From Diploptera punctata (taxonomy: Eukaryota > Arthropoda > Insecta > Blattodea > Blaberidae), in NCBI GenBank assembly GCA_030220185.1, contig JASPKZ010007294.1:609001-673000 (forward strand): a stretch of 64,000 nt of DNA, in the 5' to 3' direction. This document shows, in pieces, positions 24,638-35,919 of this stretch. The notes beneath the pieces are model-generated. The model was not told where the DNA came from and ran no database searches. It worked only from the letters and a program-made list of their open reading frames with translations. How positions within the stretch are numbered: the stretch's first letter is position 1; the number at the start of each line of letters is the position of its first letter. The position numbers were made by a program, and so were the translations under genes.

Positions 24638-24868
24638 GAATCCAATTCAAACACTTATTTTTCTTATATATGTATTATATTCTCCATTATTACTAGATGT
24701 CGCGAGAACTCGGTCTTCACTGCCATCTAGTAGCTGACTATAACAAGTAAGCAAATTAAAGAGAACATTTTTACTTTATAGCAGTGAAGACCGAGTTCTC
24801 GCGACATCTAGTAATAATGGAGAATATAATACACATATATAAGAAAAGTAAATGTTTGAATTGGATTC

Positions 24869-24938
24869 GCCTGATGGTGTAATGGATACCACACTGAGGT
24901 ACAGACTCAGAGGTCCGGGTTTGAATCCCGTCCAGGTA
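24869..24938 (+). pseudogene. tRNA-like sequence in array 1, unit B (degraded)
   Basis: As its neighbours but with acceptor GCCTGA (one pair lost), B box GGTTTGAATCC and 3' end CCAGGT. It is the most decayed of the four in this array. Confidence 0.55.
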
Positions 24939-25168
24939 TTTATTTTTCTTATCATACCATATTAAGCTTGCATTGCTCAATGTTAAACATTTAATTATAA
25001 CATCGATAAAGCGTCACTGCTATAAAGTAAAATAAATATTCTCTTTAATTTGCTTACTTGATGTAGTCAGCTACTAGATGGCAGTGAAGACAGTGTTCTC
25101 GCGACATCTAGTAATAATGGAGAATATAATACACATATATAAGAAAAATAAATGTTTGAATTGGATTC

Positions 25169-25238
25169 GCCTGGTGGTGTAATGGATACCACACTGAGGT
25201 ACAGACTCAGAGATCCGGGTTCGAATCCCATCCAGGCA
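25169..25238 (+). tRNA. tRNA-like sequence in array 1, unit C
   Basis: Acceptor GCCTGG/CCAGGC, anticodon arm CTGAG-GTACAGA-CTCAG, B box GGTTCGAATCC. One T-stem base differs (CCCA for CCCG). Same formal anticodon ACA. Probably repeat-borne. Confidence 0.5.
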
Positions 25239-25466
25239 TTTATTTTTCTTATCATACCATATTAAGCTTGCATTGCTCAATGTTAAACATTTAATTATAA
25301 AATCGATAAAGCGTCACTGCTATAAAGTAAAATAAATATTCTCTTTAATTTGCTTACTTGTTATAGTCAGCTACTAGATGGCAGTGAAGACCGAGTTCTC
25401 GCGACATCTAGTAATAATGAAGAATATAATACATATATAAGAAAAATAAATGTTTGAATTGGATTC

Positions 25467-25536
25467 GCCTGGTGTTGTAATGGATATCACATTGAGGTAC
25501 AGACTCAGAGATCCGGGTTCGAATCCCGTCCAGGCA
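25467..25536 (+). tRNA. tRNA-like sequence in array 1, unit D
   Basis: Acceptor and T arm intact as in the inverted unit. The D region reads GGTGTTGTAATGGATATCA, with a T for G that weakens the D stem. The anticodon stem is TTGAG/CTCAG. Formal anticodon ACA. Confidence 0.5.
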
Positions 25537-25634
25537 TTTATTTTTCTTATCATACCATATTAAGCTTGCATTGCTCAATGTTAAACATTTAATTATAACA
25601 TATATATATATATATATATACACCGGTGTATATA

Positions 25635-25664
25635 CGGAATATATACACCGGTGTATATATTCCG
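25635..25664. repeat. Perfect 30-bp palindrome
   Basis: CGGAATATATACACC is followed directly by its exact reverse complement, centred on CCGG. A partial copy of the core (ACACCGGTGT) sits 25 bases upstream at 25620-25629, at the end of the TA run that closes the array. Confidence 0.9.
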
Positions 25665-25760
25665 TAATCTAGCACGAGAACACAAATTCGATTTGCTGAG
25701 GAATTCGCTTAGTTCACGCAGTTCGTGTGTGACGGAGGTTTCTCGTCATCAAGTTTATAT
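25655..25760 (+). repeat. Interspersed repeat family L, right part
   Basis: ATATTCCGTAATCTAGCACG, AAATTCGATTTGCTGA, AATTCGCTTAGTT and GTGACGGA match 27985-28085 in order. Together with 23845-24535 this shows one L copy split by the array. Confidence 0.65.
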
Positions 25761-25854
25761 TTAACTAGAAATATATTTTTTGTAGGAATCGTAATTGAAC
25801 TAAATAGGCTACATAAATCTAAAGTCAAAATTTGAATTTTTTAAATTAAAATAT

Positions 25855-25869
25855 TACTACTTCTACTAT

Positions 25870-25931
<62 letters not shown>

Positions 25932-25960
25932 TTACTACTAATAATAATAATAATAATATT
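25855..25960. repeat. TAC/TAA trinucleotide microsatellite
   Basis: About 80 bases of TAC units followed by TAA units. Confidence 0.95.
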
Positions 25961-26558
25961 GAATGCCCTTTGATTTGTATCTAACGATCTTTTTTCAGGA
26001 CTTGAACCCATGATTACGGAGACAGTATTTTATTTAATGGCGCTTTTGAGCTCATTAGTCTCATAATTCGAAGCTGTTCCTTGAAGAACCCAGAGGGCTC
26101 TTATTTAAGTCTTGAACTTCTTCTTAAGTGGTTTAAATCTACGTGACGTGACTCAAGGTAGTACTTCCCTTCCGAAGAAATATTTGCTGAATATGTTTAC
26201 ATGATCCTCGGAAATAGAGGTGAGCTTGGTAACCGCTACAAGTTTCCATCTTATTAGTGCACTTTATAGTCTATGATATTGAAGTGATAAGATACATTTT
26301 TGTATAATTTTACCTATTTTATGTAAATTATTTTGTGCATATTGTTAATCTTCGTAACGTGATAGAGTTTCTAATCTTCTGTTCCGGTGGCTCTGCTTCG
26401 TTTTCCAGTAGGATAGAAAATTTAAAATCTTGCTTAAGGGTTTTTGCCGCTTGTTTCGTGATGTCTGTAATGTCTGTGTTGTCTTCAGCGGCGGCCCTGA
26501 CACTTAGTAGGCTATAGCTAACTGCAGATCCAAGGGGGAAATATGTATATCTGACAAA
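25961..26558. other. No recognisable gene
   Basis: A slightly GC-richer patch at 26380-26520 is open on both strands (reverse strand KQAAKTLKQDFKFSILLENE). I do not recognise either product and claim no gene. Confidence 0.35.
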
Positions 26559-26762
<204 letters not shown>

Positions 26763-26824
26763 CTAATTTAAATAATATTATCAATATAATTTTCCTACTT
26801 AAATTGTTCAGACACTTGCATGTG

Positions 26825-26826
<2 letters not shown>

Positions 26827-26897
<71 letters not shown>

Positions 26898-26899
26898 GG
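26827..26899. repeat. TA-TG microsatellite
   Basis: TA run of about 45 bases switching to TG. Confidence 0.95.
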
Positions 26900-26989
26900 T
26901 GTTACATTAATGCTATTATAAAAATGCCACTTTAAAATGATTTCACTCTTACGGTAACAATAAAACAATTTTAAATATTCACTACACAC

Positions 26990-27240
26990 GACAGAAAATA
27001 TGTATTTAGCCTAATTATATATTAATATTAATTTTGACAGTTTGCGTTTGAGACCGTGTTGCTATAACAATCTACTCAACCTTGTCAACAGCCACCACTG
27101 CGTTTTTACTCTCGCTCTCCTGCCAGCAAAATCTAACATTCCGCAGAATATTTTGAAATGTTGCGAGTTTTCCAAAATACAATCACGTGATCAGATATAA
27201 TTCGGATTTTTATCGTTGTATTTGGTTTCCATTTTATTGT
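26990..27240 (+). repeat. Interspersed repeat family M, copy 1
   Basis: Shares order with 46690-46861: CCTTGTCAACAGCCA versus CCTTGACAACAGCCA, CTCCTGCC, AATATTTTGAAATGTTGC, CCAAAATACAATCACGT and TTTGGTTTCCAT. Function unknown. Confidence 0.6.
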
Positions 27241-27539
27241 AGATATTAGAATTCACTTAGACCCCTAATTAGTGAATATCTTTGTTATAATTCTTAACAA
27301 TTATGGGTAATTTTAATATTCATGGTCAGATGTTACCACGTCTAAATTTCAAATTAGTGCTTCCCTTCCCCTTCCAGCATCATTCAATGCAAGAACGGAA
27401 ATATGGTACCCGTCATCTAGAGTTTAGTTGTAGTTTTCCAAAGATTTTTAACTCCACTGTAAGAATAATGCAAATGTCTAAAAACCCTTATTTTACATAG
27501 AGCAGATTTAAGTTAAAATGTCTTAACATGGAGAACTAA

Positions 27540-28090
27540 AACGAGCCTTGGATTCTGCCGATTCTAGGTACATTGAATTCCGAAGAAATTAAACCAATGA
27601 CGTTGTTTCCATGAAAATATTTATGATTTTTTTTACAATCTTCATCGTTCTTATCTACTAGGCACGGTATGAAAATGACAAGGACATATATAATTATATA
27701 TACATGTTAATGCTCTAGCGGCCGCAACATTTGATTTTGGAATGACCTCAGCATATAGCAATAAATTAAAGAAATCAGCAAAATCGGACCATTAGGAAAA
27801 GGGTAACCTGAAACATATTAATATTAAAAATCGTTATTGCAGCTGTCATTTGTTCATTTTTCTCTAAAAATCTTTGAATTTGCTATTGAAGTAAAGCCGA
27901 AATTTAAAAATCGCTGCAGGGGCCACCATGATTATTTTCTAGCAACATAACCGTATAAATACTATGGATATAATTAACAAAAGGAAGATATATTCCGTAA
28001 CCCAGCAAAATCGGACATAAATTCGATTTGCTGAATAATTCACTTATTTTAAGAAGTTCCTTCGTGACGGACTTTCGTAGAACGCGACAA
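27540..28090 (+). repeat. Interspersed repeat family L, copy 2
   Basis: Uninterrupted counterpart of the split L copy at 23.8-25.8 kb. It contains GAATTCCGAAGAAATT, CTCTAGCGGCCGCA, ATATTCCGTAACCCAGC and TTCGTGACGGACTTTCGT. No coding capacity seen. Confidence 0.65.
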
Positions 28091-28884
28091 AATCATTACA
28101 TTATTAACATAAATTAACTACATTCTTCCATATTTAGAATTGGGAAATGTTGCAAAATTATTTTGGTTTCATATGAAAGCTGACAGAAAATAAAGTTATT
28201 AAATATTATAATAATTCCAAAGAATGGTGATATCGCCTAATCTTAATATCAAATCTTAGCAACCATAATTCTAGAATTAGAGTATGGGCCTAAATCCTAC
28301 CGCTGATAACCGACAATTCTGGTTGAAGTACTGGTTAAAATAGAAGTCCATCTTAATGTTTGTAACTCCATCGCATCATAAATTTATCTGCATTTCTAAT
28401 TAGCATTTGCTCGTGTCCCGACGGAGGTTTATGTGTTGACATTGATGTGCAGTCAATGTCGTGACCTCCGGAGATTCAACACTCAAATTGGTGATCATGA
28501 AGTTCTTGTCAGGTGAATAAAACACGGTGATCAATCATATCAGGAATTACACATGAGGAATTTCTTGCAACTTCCTCTTCACTAGTGACCATAGCAAGTG
28601 GAAACTATTCTTATTTGATGTATCGGCTAGGTCAAAGGTCCAACGTTTTAGACATAAAGGGAAGGTCAAGAGTGTGCTTAGTAAAGATAGCCAGAGTCCG
28701 ATGACACATACAATTAGAAATTCTAGTTGTGTAGGTAGCCTGTTACTATGCTTTGCTTATTACCTAGTCTTGTCTTCTTAATAGGAAGTCCACTGGATGT
28801 AATATCTCATTTCTTCCCATTAGACTAGTTTCCTTTTGTATTTATTATGTATTCTGATGTATTGTCTAATACATTTCATAATAT
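28091..28884. other. No recognisable gene
   Basis: No supported ORF, RNA or repeat. Confidence 0.5.
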
Positions 28885-29226
28885 AGTGCTTAGGAATTTT
28901 TTTGGAGCAATGAGAGATTCAGAGGTGAATAGAAAAGCTACAAATAAGCACCATGATATTTGGTAATCTACATGTTTTAGGAACAGTTAACTCTCATGGA
29001 CTGCGGTGGACACTTAGAACGAATGGGGAATTGAAGAGGGACGTGGACACTCTTGAAGGAAAATCCAGCAGGTATAACAAGAATGAGATGAGATAATAAC
29101 ATTACGTATGGTCTTAGGGAGGTGAAATATACAGGGAATGTTTGGGAAATATTAGTTGAGACTTAGGATGTATGGAGAGCTTATGTCCTCGCCGTCACCT
29201 AGGGATTCGATACTACCAGTGAGTAG
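28885..29226 (+). pseudogene. LINE-V C-terminus, strongly decayed
   Basis: Encodes VLRNFFG near the start, then the shifted equivalents of the GHVARMG, GKPEGKRPVG and NNINYDLREV segments. GGATGTATGGAGAGCTTATG and the stop region survive. Many frame breaks. It lies 250 bases upstream of a better copy in the same orientation. Confidence 0.75.
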
Positions 29227-29478
29227 TTATTACGTAAAATATTTTTGTAATCACTACATTGTTAAAAAAACGTAATTCTAGGATGTTAGGTTGATATGGT
29301 GCATGTGAAATTCTTAACATCAGTGAAGTCCATTTACACATTTTATTTCAGATTCATATCTTTGACAGAATTCTATAGGCCTACCAGTCGTTTTAAGATG
29401 TGCCGCTACCTCTTTTTTAAAATATAGGATGTAAATAAAAAATCGAAGAAATTTACATGTCTATGAAGAGCAGATAAA

Positions 29479-29944
29479 ACTATTATTCTACCAGTTATAT
29501 TATATGGGTGCGAAACATGGACTCTTACTTTAAGGGAGGAAAGGAGATTACAAGTATTTGATAATAAAGTACTTAGGAAAATGTTTGGACCAAAGAGAGA
29601 TGAGCAGACAGGTGAATGGAGAAGACTACATAACAACGAACTACATGGTCTTTGTGGGAACCAGATGTAATAAGAACAGTTAAGTCTCGTAGACTGCAAT
29701 GGGCAGGACATGTTGCACGTATGGGGAATGAAAGACTTGCATGGAAGCTTCTTGTAGGAAAGCCAGAGGGAAAACGCCCAGTTGGTAAACCAAGAATGAG
29801 GTGGGAGAATAACATTAACTATGATTTGAGGGAAGTAGATTATACTGGGAATGATTTGAAATCATTAGCTCAGGATAGGGATGTATGGAGAGCTTATGTC
29901 CGCGCGGCCATGAACCTACGGGTTCGATAGTGCCAGTGAGTAAG
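29479..29944 (+). mobile_element. LINE-V, 5'-truncated copy with target-site duplication
   Basis: Carries only the last 150 or so codons of the LINE ORF: ILPVILYGCETWTLTLREER, FGPKRDEQTGEWRRLHNN and, after a 1-base deletion near 29655, RRLQWAGHVARMGNERLAWK through AAMNLRVR and a TAA/TAG stop with GTGAGTAAGTA tail. A 17-base direct repeat, TATGAAGAGCAGATAAA, flanks it (29462-29478 and 29945-29961). This is a textbook target-site duplication from target-primed reverse transcription. The missing upstream part would hold the RT catalytic core. Non-functional. Confidence 0.9.
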
Positions 29945-30204
29945 TATGAAGAGCAGATAAACTATTTGAGAGGGAAATCCAGGGTCTGAGATAAAACCTA
30001 TCTACGTTATCACTTTCTAAAGTTGTTCATATTTATTTTGTTATTCAAATTCAGCAATAAAATATAACAGGAGTATAAATTGTTGAGATGGCTTTCAGTG
30101 TTTATTAAGGAAACCTAACTACAAGACCTAAGCAATCATATTCCCAAAATTAAAGTATTTACACATCTGTAAAATTGCCTGCAAAATTGTTAGCAAATCT
30201 AACT

Positions 30205-30895
30205 CTGACTATTTAACTCATGCCCCAAATGGGAGTCGACCAATCACGTTTCAATGATTTCTGTATTACAACCAATCAGAGACGTGTTTCACGAAATAAT
30301 TATCAACGTTAGGATTATCATATATTAAGCAAAGCTCCTCCTTTTTAATATTCTGAACAGGTCTGACCGTTATTTTGCAGTGACTGAGCCTATAACAAAT
30401 ACGGCTACCAGATTGTATATAATAGTGCTTACATGTCAACATTTGTAGCAATTGATTATACCACCAAAAAAAGAAACCACTGTTTGCACTTTCTTAAATG
30501 TATACGACATCAAAAAATGAATTAATATACAGATTGATGTGTTTCATTTTTTCTCCACTAGAGAGCATTCTTACAATATTGCGTTCCTTTGGCAATAAAT
30601 AGTATGATCTGGTTGCAGTGATAAACAAAAGAAGCAGTAGAAGCGTAGGCTACCTATCGTTTCTCATTAGTTTTCAAACATCACCGTTTACTTTAAATAT
30701 AAAAATATTTTTAAATAACTGTAGTTAAATAATGATTTGTGAGTAAACAGCTTTATTTTATTCGTTAAATAGTCCTAACAAATGCCACTCTTGATTTCCA
30801 AATTCTCTAGATAAATTCACTCCTCACTTCGTGAGTCGTGAATTTATCGATAATTTGGAAATCACTCGTGGCATTACTTATGATAATACGGTTAA
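30205..30895 (+). repeat. Interspersed repeat family K, near full-length copy
   Basis: Reverse complement counterpart of 8812-9530: CATGCCCCAAATGGGAGTCG, TTATTTTGCAGTGACTGAGC, TTCTCCACTAGAGAGCATTC, TATGATCTGGTTGCAGTGAT, AATGCCACTCTTGATTTCC. It ends in an inverted repeat of about 40 bases per arm (30782-30873) around TCACTTCGTGAGTCGTGAA. Confidence 0.75.
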
Positions 30896-30951
30896 ATATA
30901 TCTTAATAATTGAGTTTCATATAACTCTTAAAGTCATCTCACTCCATTCTA

Positions 30952-31037
30952 CTAACTAACTATCTCACTGGCACTTTCAAACTCCTAGGTACATGGTCGC
31001 GCGGATATAAGTTCTCCATACATTCCTATCTGAGCTG
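30952..31037 (-). pseudogene. LINE-V tail, very short
   Basis: AACTAACTATCTCACTGGCA and GCGCGGATATAAGTTCTCCA are the reverse complement of the LINE-V stop region and tail. About 85 bases only. Confidence 0.7.
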
Positions 31038-31830
31038 GTATTTTATCTATCAGGTTATTAGCGTGACGAAAATCTTGTAACTCTAGTTTGGAATTTCTTA
31101 ACTTTTTCCTGTGAGGTTGAGAGAACTCATTCCAGTCACTATAATTTAAAAAATCTATGATATATCCGTAAATCGAACCTGGAACCCTTGATGTTAGTGA
31201 ATGCTGCTATATCGAATACTTCAATTTTGAAATGTGCTTCTTGGTTTAATTTAAATATTGATATATTCAGGGATTATTCCTAGCGAGAGAGAGAAAAAAA
31301 GTGTATTATAAAATGAAACATCAAACTGGGATGAATGCTTTCCACTTCACCTTCACGTGCCTCGTGTCCACAGAGATGCAGGTGCAGAGTGAACCAGTTT
31401 TAGATGTTTTGATGTTTCTGTACTGAATTACTTTTTGTTTAAAGATGCATAAAAGTTGTCATGGAAATTATAGTGAGATATTATTTTGTAATGGAAATGC
31501 AGATACCGGTACTTGGAGTAATTTTGCATAAAATTATTGAAAGGAAGTTGCCATGAGGCAGATGCGGGCATCATAACAATCTTGCATGATTCTGAGTTGC
31601 TAACTTTACAGTACCTTCGCGCCTTGGGTTGTATTCATACTTCTTGGATCAATTACTATAATTCTTTGATTTCTTTCACAATATAGATAATCATTATCGA
31701 GCCATGAAACGCAGGCAATTTTCTGTAGGCTCTGCCAAGCTTAACATACCGATACTGGAAAATGTCTTTTTTATATCATATGTCCGCAGTTTTAATTCCT
31801 AGGTGTCTCATATGAAAGAAAGACGATTTA

Positions 31831-31870
<40 letters not shown>

Positions 31871-32925
31871 GCTTATATTGCTAGAGACATTATAATGTAC
31901 GGCAAATCATTTAGTAGAATAATTACTGAGGTGTCTGAACCAGTCAACGATACAATATTCATGGATACTCTAAAAAGGTTCAAAGTCAATACTGATTTAA
32001 TTGTTATTTTAAAATTTGAAACAGGAAGATTTTTTACACCTTCTGGAAGACTGTGGATATCAACTTACAACTGTTTTGAATTTTACTAATTTTAAATTTC
32101 TCAAATATATATTGTTATTATTGTTTATGTGAAACCCTTTTTACTTTTTATTAGTATCTTTAAAATAGTGTACAATGAGATGGGAATAATGTTTAGTGGC
32201 CACGCAACATGAGGGAGTTGAGCGCTCAGCTCTTCATATCTGGTCATTAGCGCGACGTCACCTACTATTTGCTTTATTTCAACGCCTCGATCTTAAGATG
32301 TAACAAAGAAGTGCCGACCAACTCACTTATTGGTGAAAGTAGTTTCTTGCACGGAGTACTTCAAGTTAGAGGTCACGACTTCTGCTCTTGAAGAATAGTT
32401 TTTGCCAGTCGGCGGCGATTCTGTAACTCACACAGAATCATTGTAATCATACAGTTATTCTGAACTGATTCGTACGTGCATGAAGCTGGCGCAGGAACAG
32501 GTATTGTATCGTAATGTTATATGTAATACAAGTCATGAGCATTTTACCAATTTACATTTGCTACTTATTGGTGTTGAGTTGATTTGTTATTATTAACATC
32601 ACAGTTCAACAAATTTTGTTCAGAGGTTCTTTTACGTTCCTTAAATTTACGTCACGGGATCCACGGCTTTAAGATACTTATCTTTTGAAAGGAAACATTT
32701 TATAAGATATTTACGTTCTTAAATATCCATTGACCTCGATCTGGTTTCAACCAATGGATCTGTGATACAAATGCGAATATTATACCCACTAGTCCATCGG
32801 AACCAATTTATTATATTATTATCATTGTCATAATATAGGCCTAATTTTAAATACGTATCCATGAATATAGTCTTATCTTTTAAAATTTAAAAAACTTATT
32901 TATTTATTTACAGATTTTTAATGTT
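31038..32925. other. No gene recognised; TG microsatellite at 31832-31869
   Basis: A forward frame at 31895-32089 (64 codons) just after the TG run has no recognisable motif. The rest shows no supported feature. Confidence 0.5.
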
Positions 32926-32929
32926 TACA

Positions 32930-33165
32930 TATCCTTCTGTGTCTAAAGTTTTATTTTTCTTCTTCACTCGTCTCTATCCATCCGTGTCATGTCCTACACT
33001 CATCTTGTTCTCATTCCCGTTCTTATTTCTTGCATCCACGAGTTTCGAGACCTTCCCTTCCTTCTTCTTCCAGGTTGACACCATTCCAATGTTTTCCTGG
33101 ATAACCTTTCTTTTTTGCATTAGTTGTACATGCCCATACCAATTTAATTGCGTATATCTTATATA
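32930..33165 (-). pseudogene. LINE C-terminal fragment (second LINE type)
   Basis: Reverse strand encodes QLNWYGHVQLMQKRKVIQEN, then a basic region VSTWKKKEGKVSK. This matches the R.L.WYGHV.RM pattern, then GRRRRGRPR..W, common near LINE ORF C-termini. The GRPR motif itself has decayed. About 75 codons, no RT core. Confidence 0.6.
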
Positions 33166-33683
33166 ATATAATATTGAATATGTAATATTCATTTTTCTCG
33201 TAAGACAGTATTTATTTTTTTCTAATTTTGAACAATTTATAATTTTTTAATTCTCATATACAATTAAATTTTAATATTAAATAGCTTATTTGTATTTCGT
33301 TTCTGAATACTTTTTTATTCTCATGCCATTGAAATTATGTAGAAGTGTCTAGGGAACTGAGATAAGAGTTTTTAAGTTCAGTTAATTATTTTATGAGTCG
33401 CCTATTTAATTCTTGCGAAGGTTACAAATCAGATATTAAATAAGGATAATATTGAAGACACCAAGTAGTTTTTAGAACTAAAACATAGCCAAATATAGAA
33501 ACAAAAAAAAAAGCAAGGATGCTGGATTTCTCTTGCTAAACGCTTGATTTCTTATAATGTACAGGAAAAACAATTTATCCAGATCTCGAGTCGTAACTAA
33601 CATCTATTATTACTTTATTATTACGTATTATGATAAGACCAAGGATTTAGTAGTGAATTTGTCTCTCTTTCTGATAGACATAC

Positions 33684-34845
33684 ATTACTTACTTACTCAC
33701 TGGCACTATCGAACCCGTAGGTTCATGGCCGCGCGGACATAAGCTCTCCATACATCCCTATCCTGAGCTAATGTTTTCCAATCATTCCCTGTATAATCAA
33801 CTTCCCTCAAATCATAGTTAATGTTATTCTCCCACCTCATTCTTGGTCTACCAACTGGGCGTTTTCCCTCTGGCTTTCCTACAAGAAGCTTCCATGCAAG
33901 TCTTTCATTCCCCATACGTGCAACATGTCCTGCCCATCGCAGTCTACGAGACTTAACTGTTCTTATTATATCTGGCTTCCTATAAAGACCATGTAGTTCA
34001 TTGTTATGTAGTCTTCTCCATTCACCTGTCTGTTCATCTCTCTTTGGTCCAAAAATGTTCCTAAGTACTTTATTCTCAAATACTTGTAATCTCCTTTCCT
34101 CCCTTAAAGTAAGAGTCCATGTTTCGCACCCATATAATATAACTGGTAGAATAATAGTTTTATATATTTTCAGTTTAACGTTTTTTGAAAGGAGTTGTGA
34201 CATCAAGAGTCTCTGCAATGCATAATAGCATAATAACACGCATTTCCAGAATTGAGCCTATGTTTAATTTCTTTATGCATCTCATTTCTATTTGTGATTA
34301 TTGTTCCTAGGTATTTGAATTCAGCCACTTCCTCAAAATTTCCCTCATTTGTCATTAGCTGTCCATTTCCATTATATAATGAATTTCTACGTGTGACCAT
34401 ATATTTAGTTTTATTTATATTTACTTCCAGTCCTAATTTCTTAGTGTTACTCAATAGTGTGTGCGTGTTGTCCTTTAGTATCTCCTCGCTATCGGCCAAC
34501 AATACTACATCATCAGCATAAACTAACAGTTTATTAATACCATTCAGTTGTAAGCCTTCCTCATTCTCTAAAGATTTAATGACATGCTCTAGTACAAAAT
34601 TAAATAGTAGAGGAGATAGTGCATCTCCTTGCTTCAACCCATTCTGGATTTCAAAAGTGTCCGAAAACTGTTTTCCTACACGCACCCTACTCTTTGTGCC
34701 ATTTAGACACATTCGTATAAGTCTAACTAACTTTTTAGGAATTCCGAACTCCAGCAGGATACTATATAACTTCTCCCTCTTAATTGAATCATATGCTTTT
34801 TTGAAGTCTATATATAGTTGATGTAGGTTATTAAATTCTATTATC
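33684..34845 (-). mobile_element. LINE-V, longest copy in the window (RT palm to C-terminus)
   Basis: Read from 34845 down: LHQLYIDFKKAYDSIKREKL (RT domain with the first catalytic Asp), KQGDALSPLLFNFVLEHV, LLVYADDVVLLADS (YADD active site), KYMVTRRNSL, then ILPVILYGCETWTL, RRLRWAGHVARMGNERLAWK and AAMNLRVR stop. The frame breaks near 34235, where the 8-mer TATTATGC is tandemly duplicated relative to the 60.3-kb copy (frame 34203-34712 shifts to 33706-34239). The endonuclease and N-terminal RT are missing (5' truncation). The tail (ACTTACTTACTC on this strand) is the family tetranucleotide. Dead copy. Confidence 0.9.
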
Positions 34846-35919
34846 TGGCATTATGCTATCTTAATATCTTAATCAAAGTGAAATTGACAAACGAGGAAAA
34901 AAAAAAGAGTTCCAGTTCAAGATTTCAGTGAAAAAAAGGCACCTAAGAAAGTATTTTTATTAAAACGCTTCTGTTGTCTGTTTCTCTGTATCTCTGCCTG
35001 ACTGTCTTTCTATTTTCCTATTTTCTCAATGTAATGTTTCCGCGTGTAGTTTATTTTGCAAATCCGATGTCTCCCAGTCGTTATAGAAACGTGATCTGTT
35101 GGGAGAGGATTTTCAACACACTTTTTGACCGCACAAGTTGATGGAGGAGGTTCTCGATTGAGAGGTCAGTTCAGTGGCGGAGCTATTTCGGAGACAATAC
35201 GGACATATAAGACAAGACACTAATACGTTAATACTGCATAAGAAAATTCAATGTGACTGGCAGTTATGATGACGGAATAGTTTGCGGGGACTATTTGGTC
35301 CTTATCGTTTCCAGAGACTTTCCTTACTGGTGAGGAAAAATTCCGAAAAAAAAACCTAAATATTTTTACATTGTTAAAACGTTAATTTTTTTTAGTTAAA
35401 TTTATAAAATTAGAATGTATTAATTTAGGACAGAATTTGTATCGTGCAGACTGTAAAAATATTTTGTTTGTATGTACAAATGTTATTCCAGGTTTAGTAA
35501 GTTGTGTGAAACTGTAATATTGCCGGTTTGCAGTGGAACACGCCCATTAGCGCCTCGTGTAGACGGCGGACTGGATGCTAGACCCTCAGGGCACTTTGAC
35601 CTAATCCACGTCCTGGCCCTGCAAACACATGGCAGCATCCTATCTAATTTATTATAATACAACTGCATTTATTGCAAAAATATATCATATTTGTATGAAT
35701 CCAGACATAACAAATGCTATTGGGTGTCTTCCAACTGCAAGAAATTGAGCATTTCCATGCAATATGTTTCTCTGTCCAAGTTCATATTAATGTTGGAACA
35801 ACGTGCAAAAAATGTGATGTATCACTTGCATAGCTTGTCCATTGTAAACCGGGACTCTGATTATTATATTCTAAATATCATTACTGTTACACTGAGTTTT
35901 GGGAACATGATTTTAAAAT
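34846..35919. other. Mostly empty; SINE B scrap and one unrecognised GC-richer ORF
   Basis: At 35272-35360 is a worn reverse-strand SINE B fragment (GGGGACTATTTGGTCC, TACTGGTGAGGAAAAATTCC). At 35534-35657 a forward frame encodes RPLAPRVDGGLDARPSGHFD after a possible acceptor (GGTTTGCAG). The reverse strand is also open there. I cannot assign it. The rest shows nothing. Confidence 0.4.

Larger units (their letters stand above)
24538..25620 (+). repeat. Array of about 300-bp units carrying tRNA-like genes (one inverted, three direct)
   Basis: The direct units restart exactly 300 bases apart: GCAGTGAAGAC begins at 24781, 25081 and 25381. Each holds GAGAATATAATAC, a tRNA-like sequence, TTATTTTTCTTATCATACC, AAGCTTGCATTGCTCAATG and CTTTAATTTGCTTACTTG. 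A first partial unit at 24538-24780 is in reverse orientation. It meets the direct array at GCAGTG, a hexamer present in both orientations of the unit. TA-rich DNA borders the array on both sides. A second array lies at 41.98-42.59 kb. Confidence 0.9.

Noticed and set aside
24538..25620. CRISPR-like regular spacing
   Set aside because: The 300-bp units are long direct repeats with no short repeat-spacer pattern, and the context is eukaryotic.
35534..35657. Possible coding exon (RPLAPRVDGGLDARPSGHFD)
   Set aside because: Unrecognised, open on both strands, and only a weak splice acceptor. Could be a repeat fragment. Not called as a gene.
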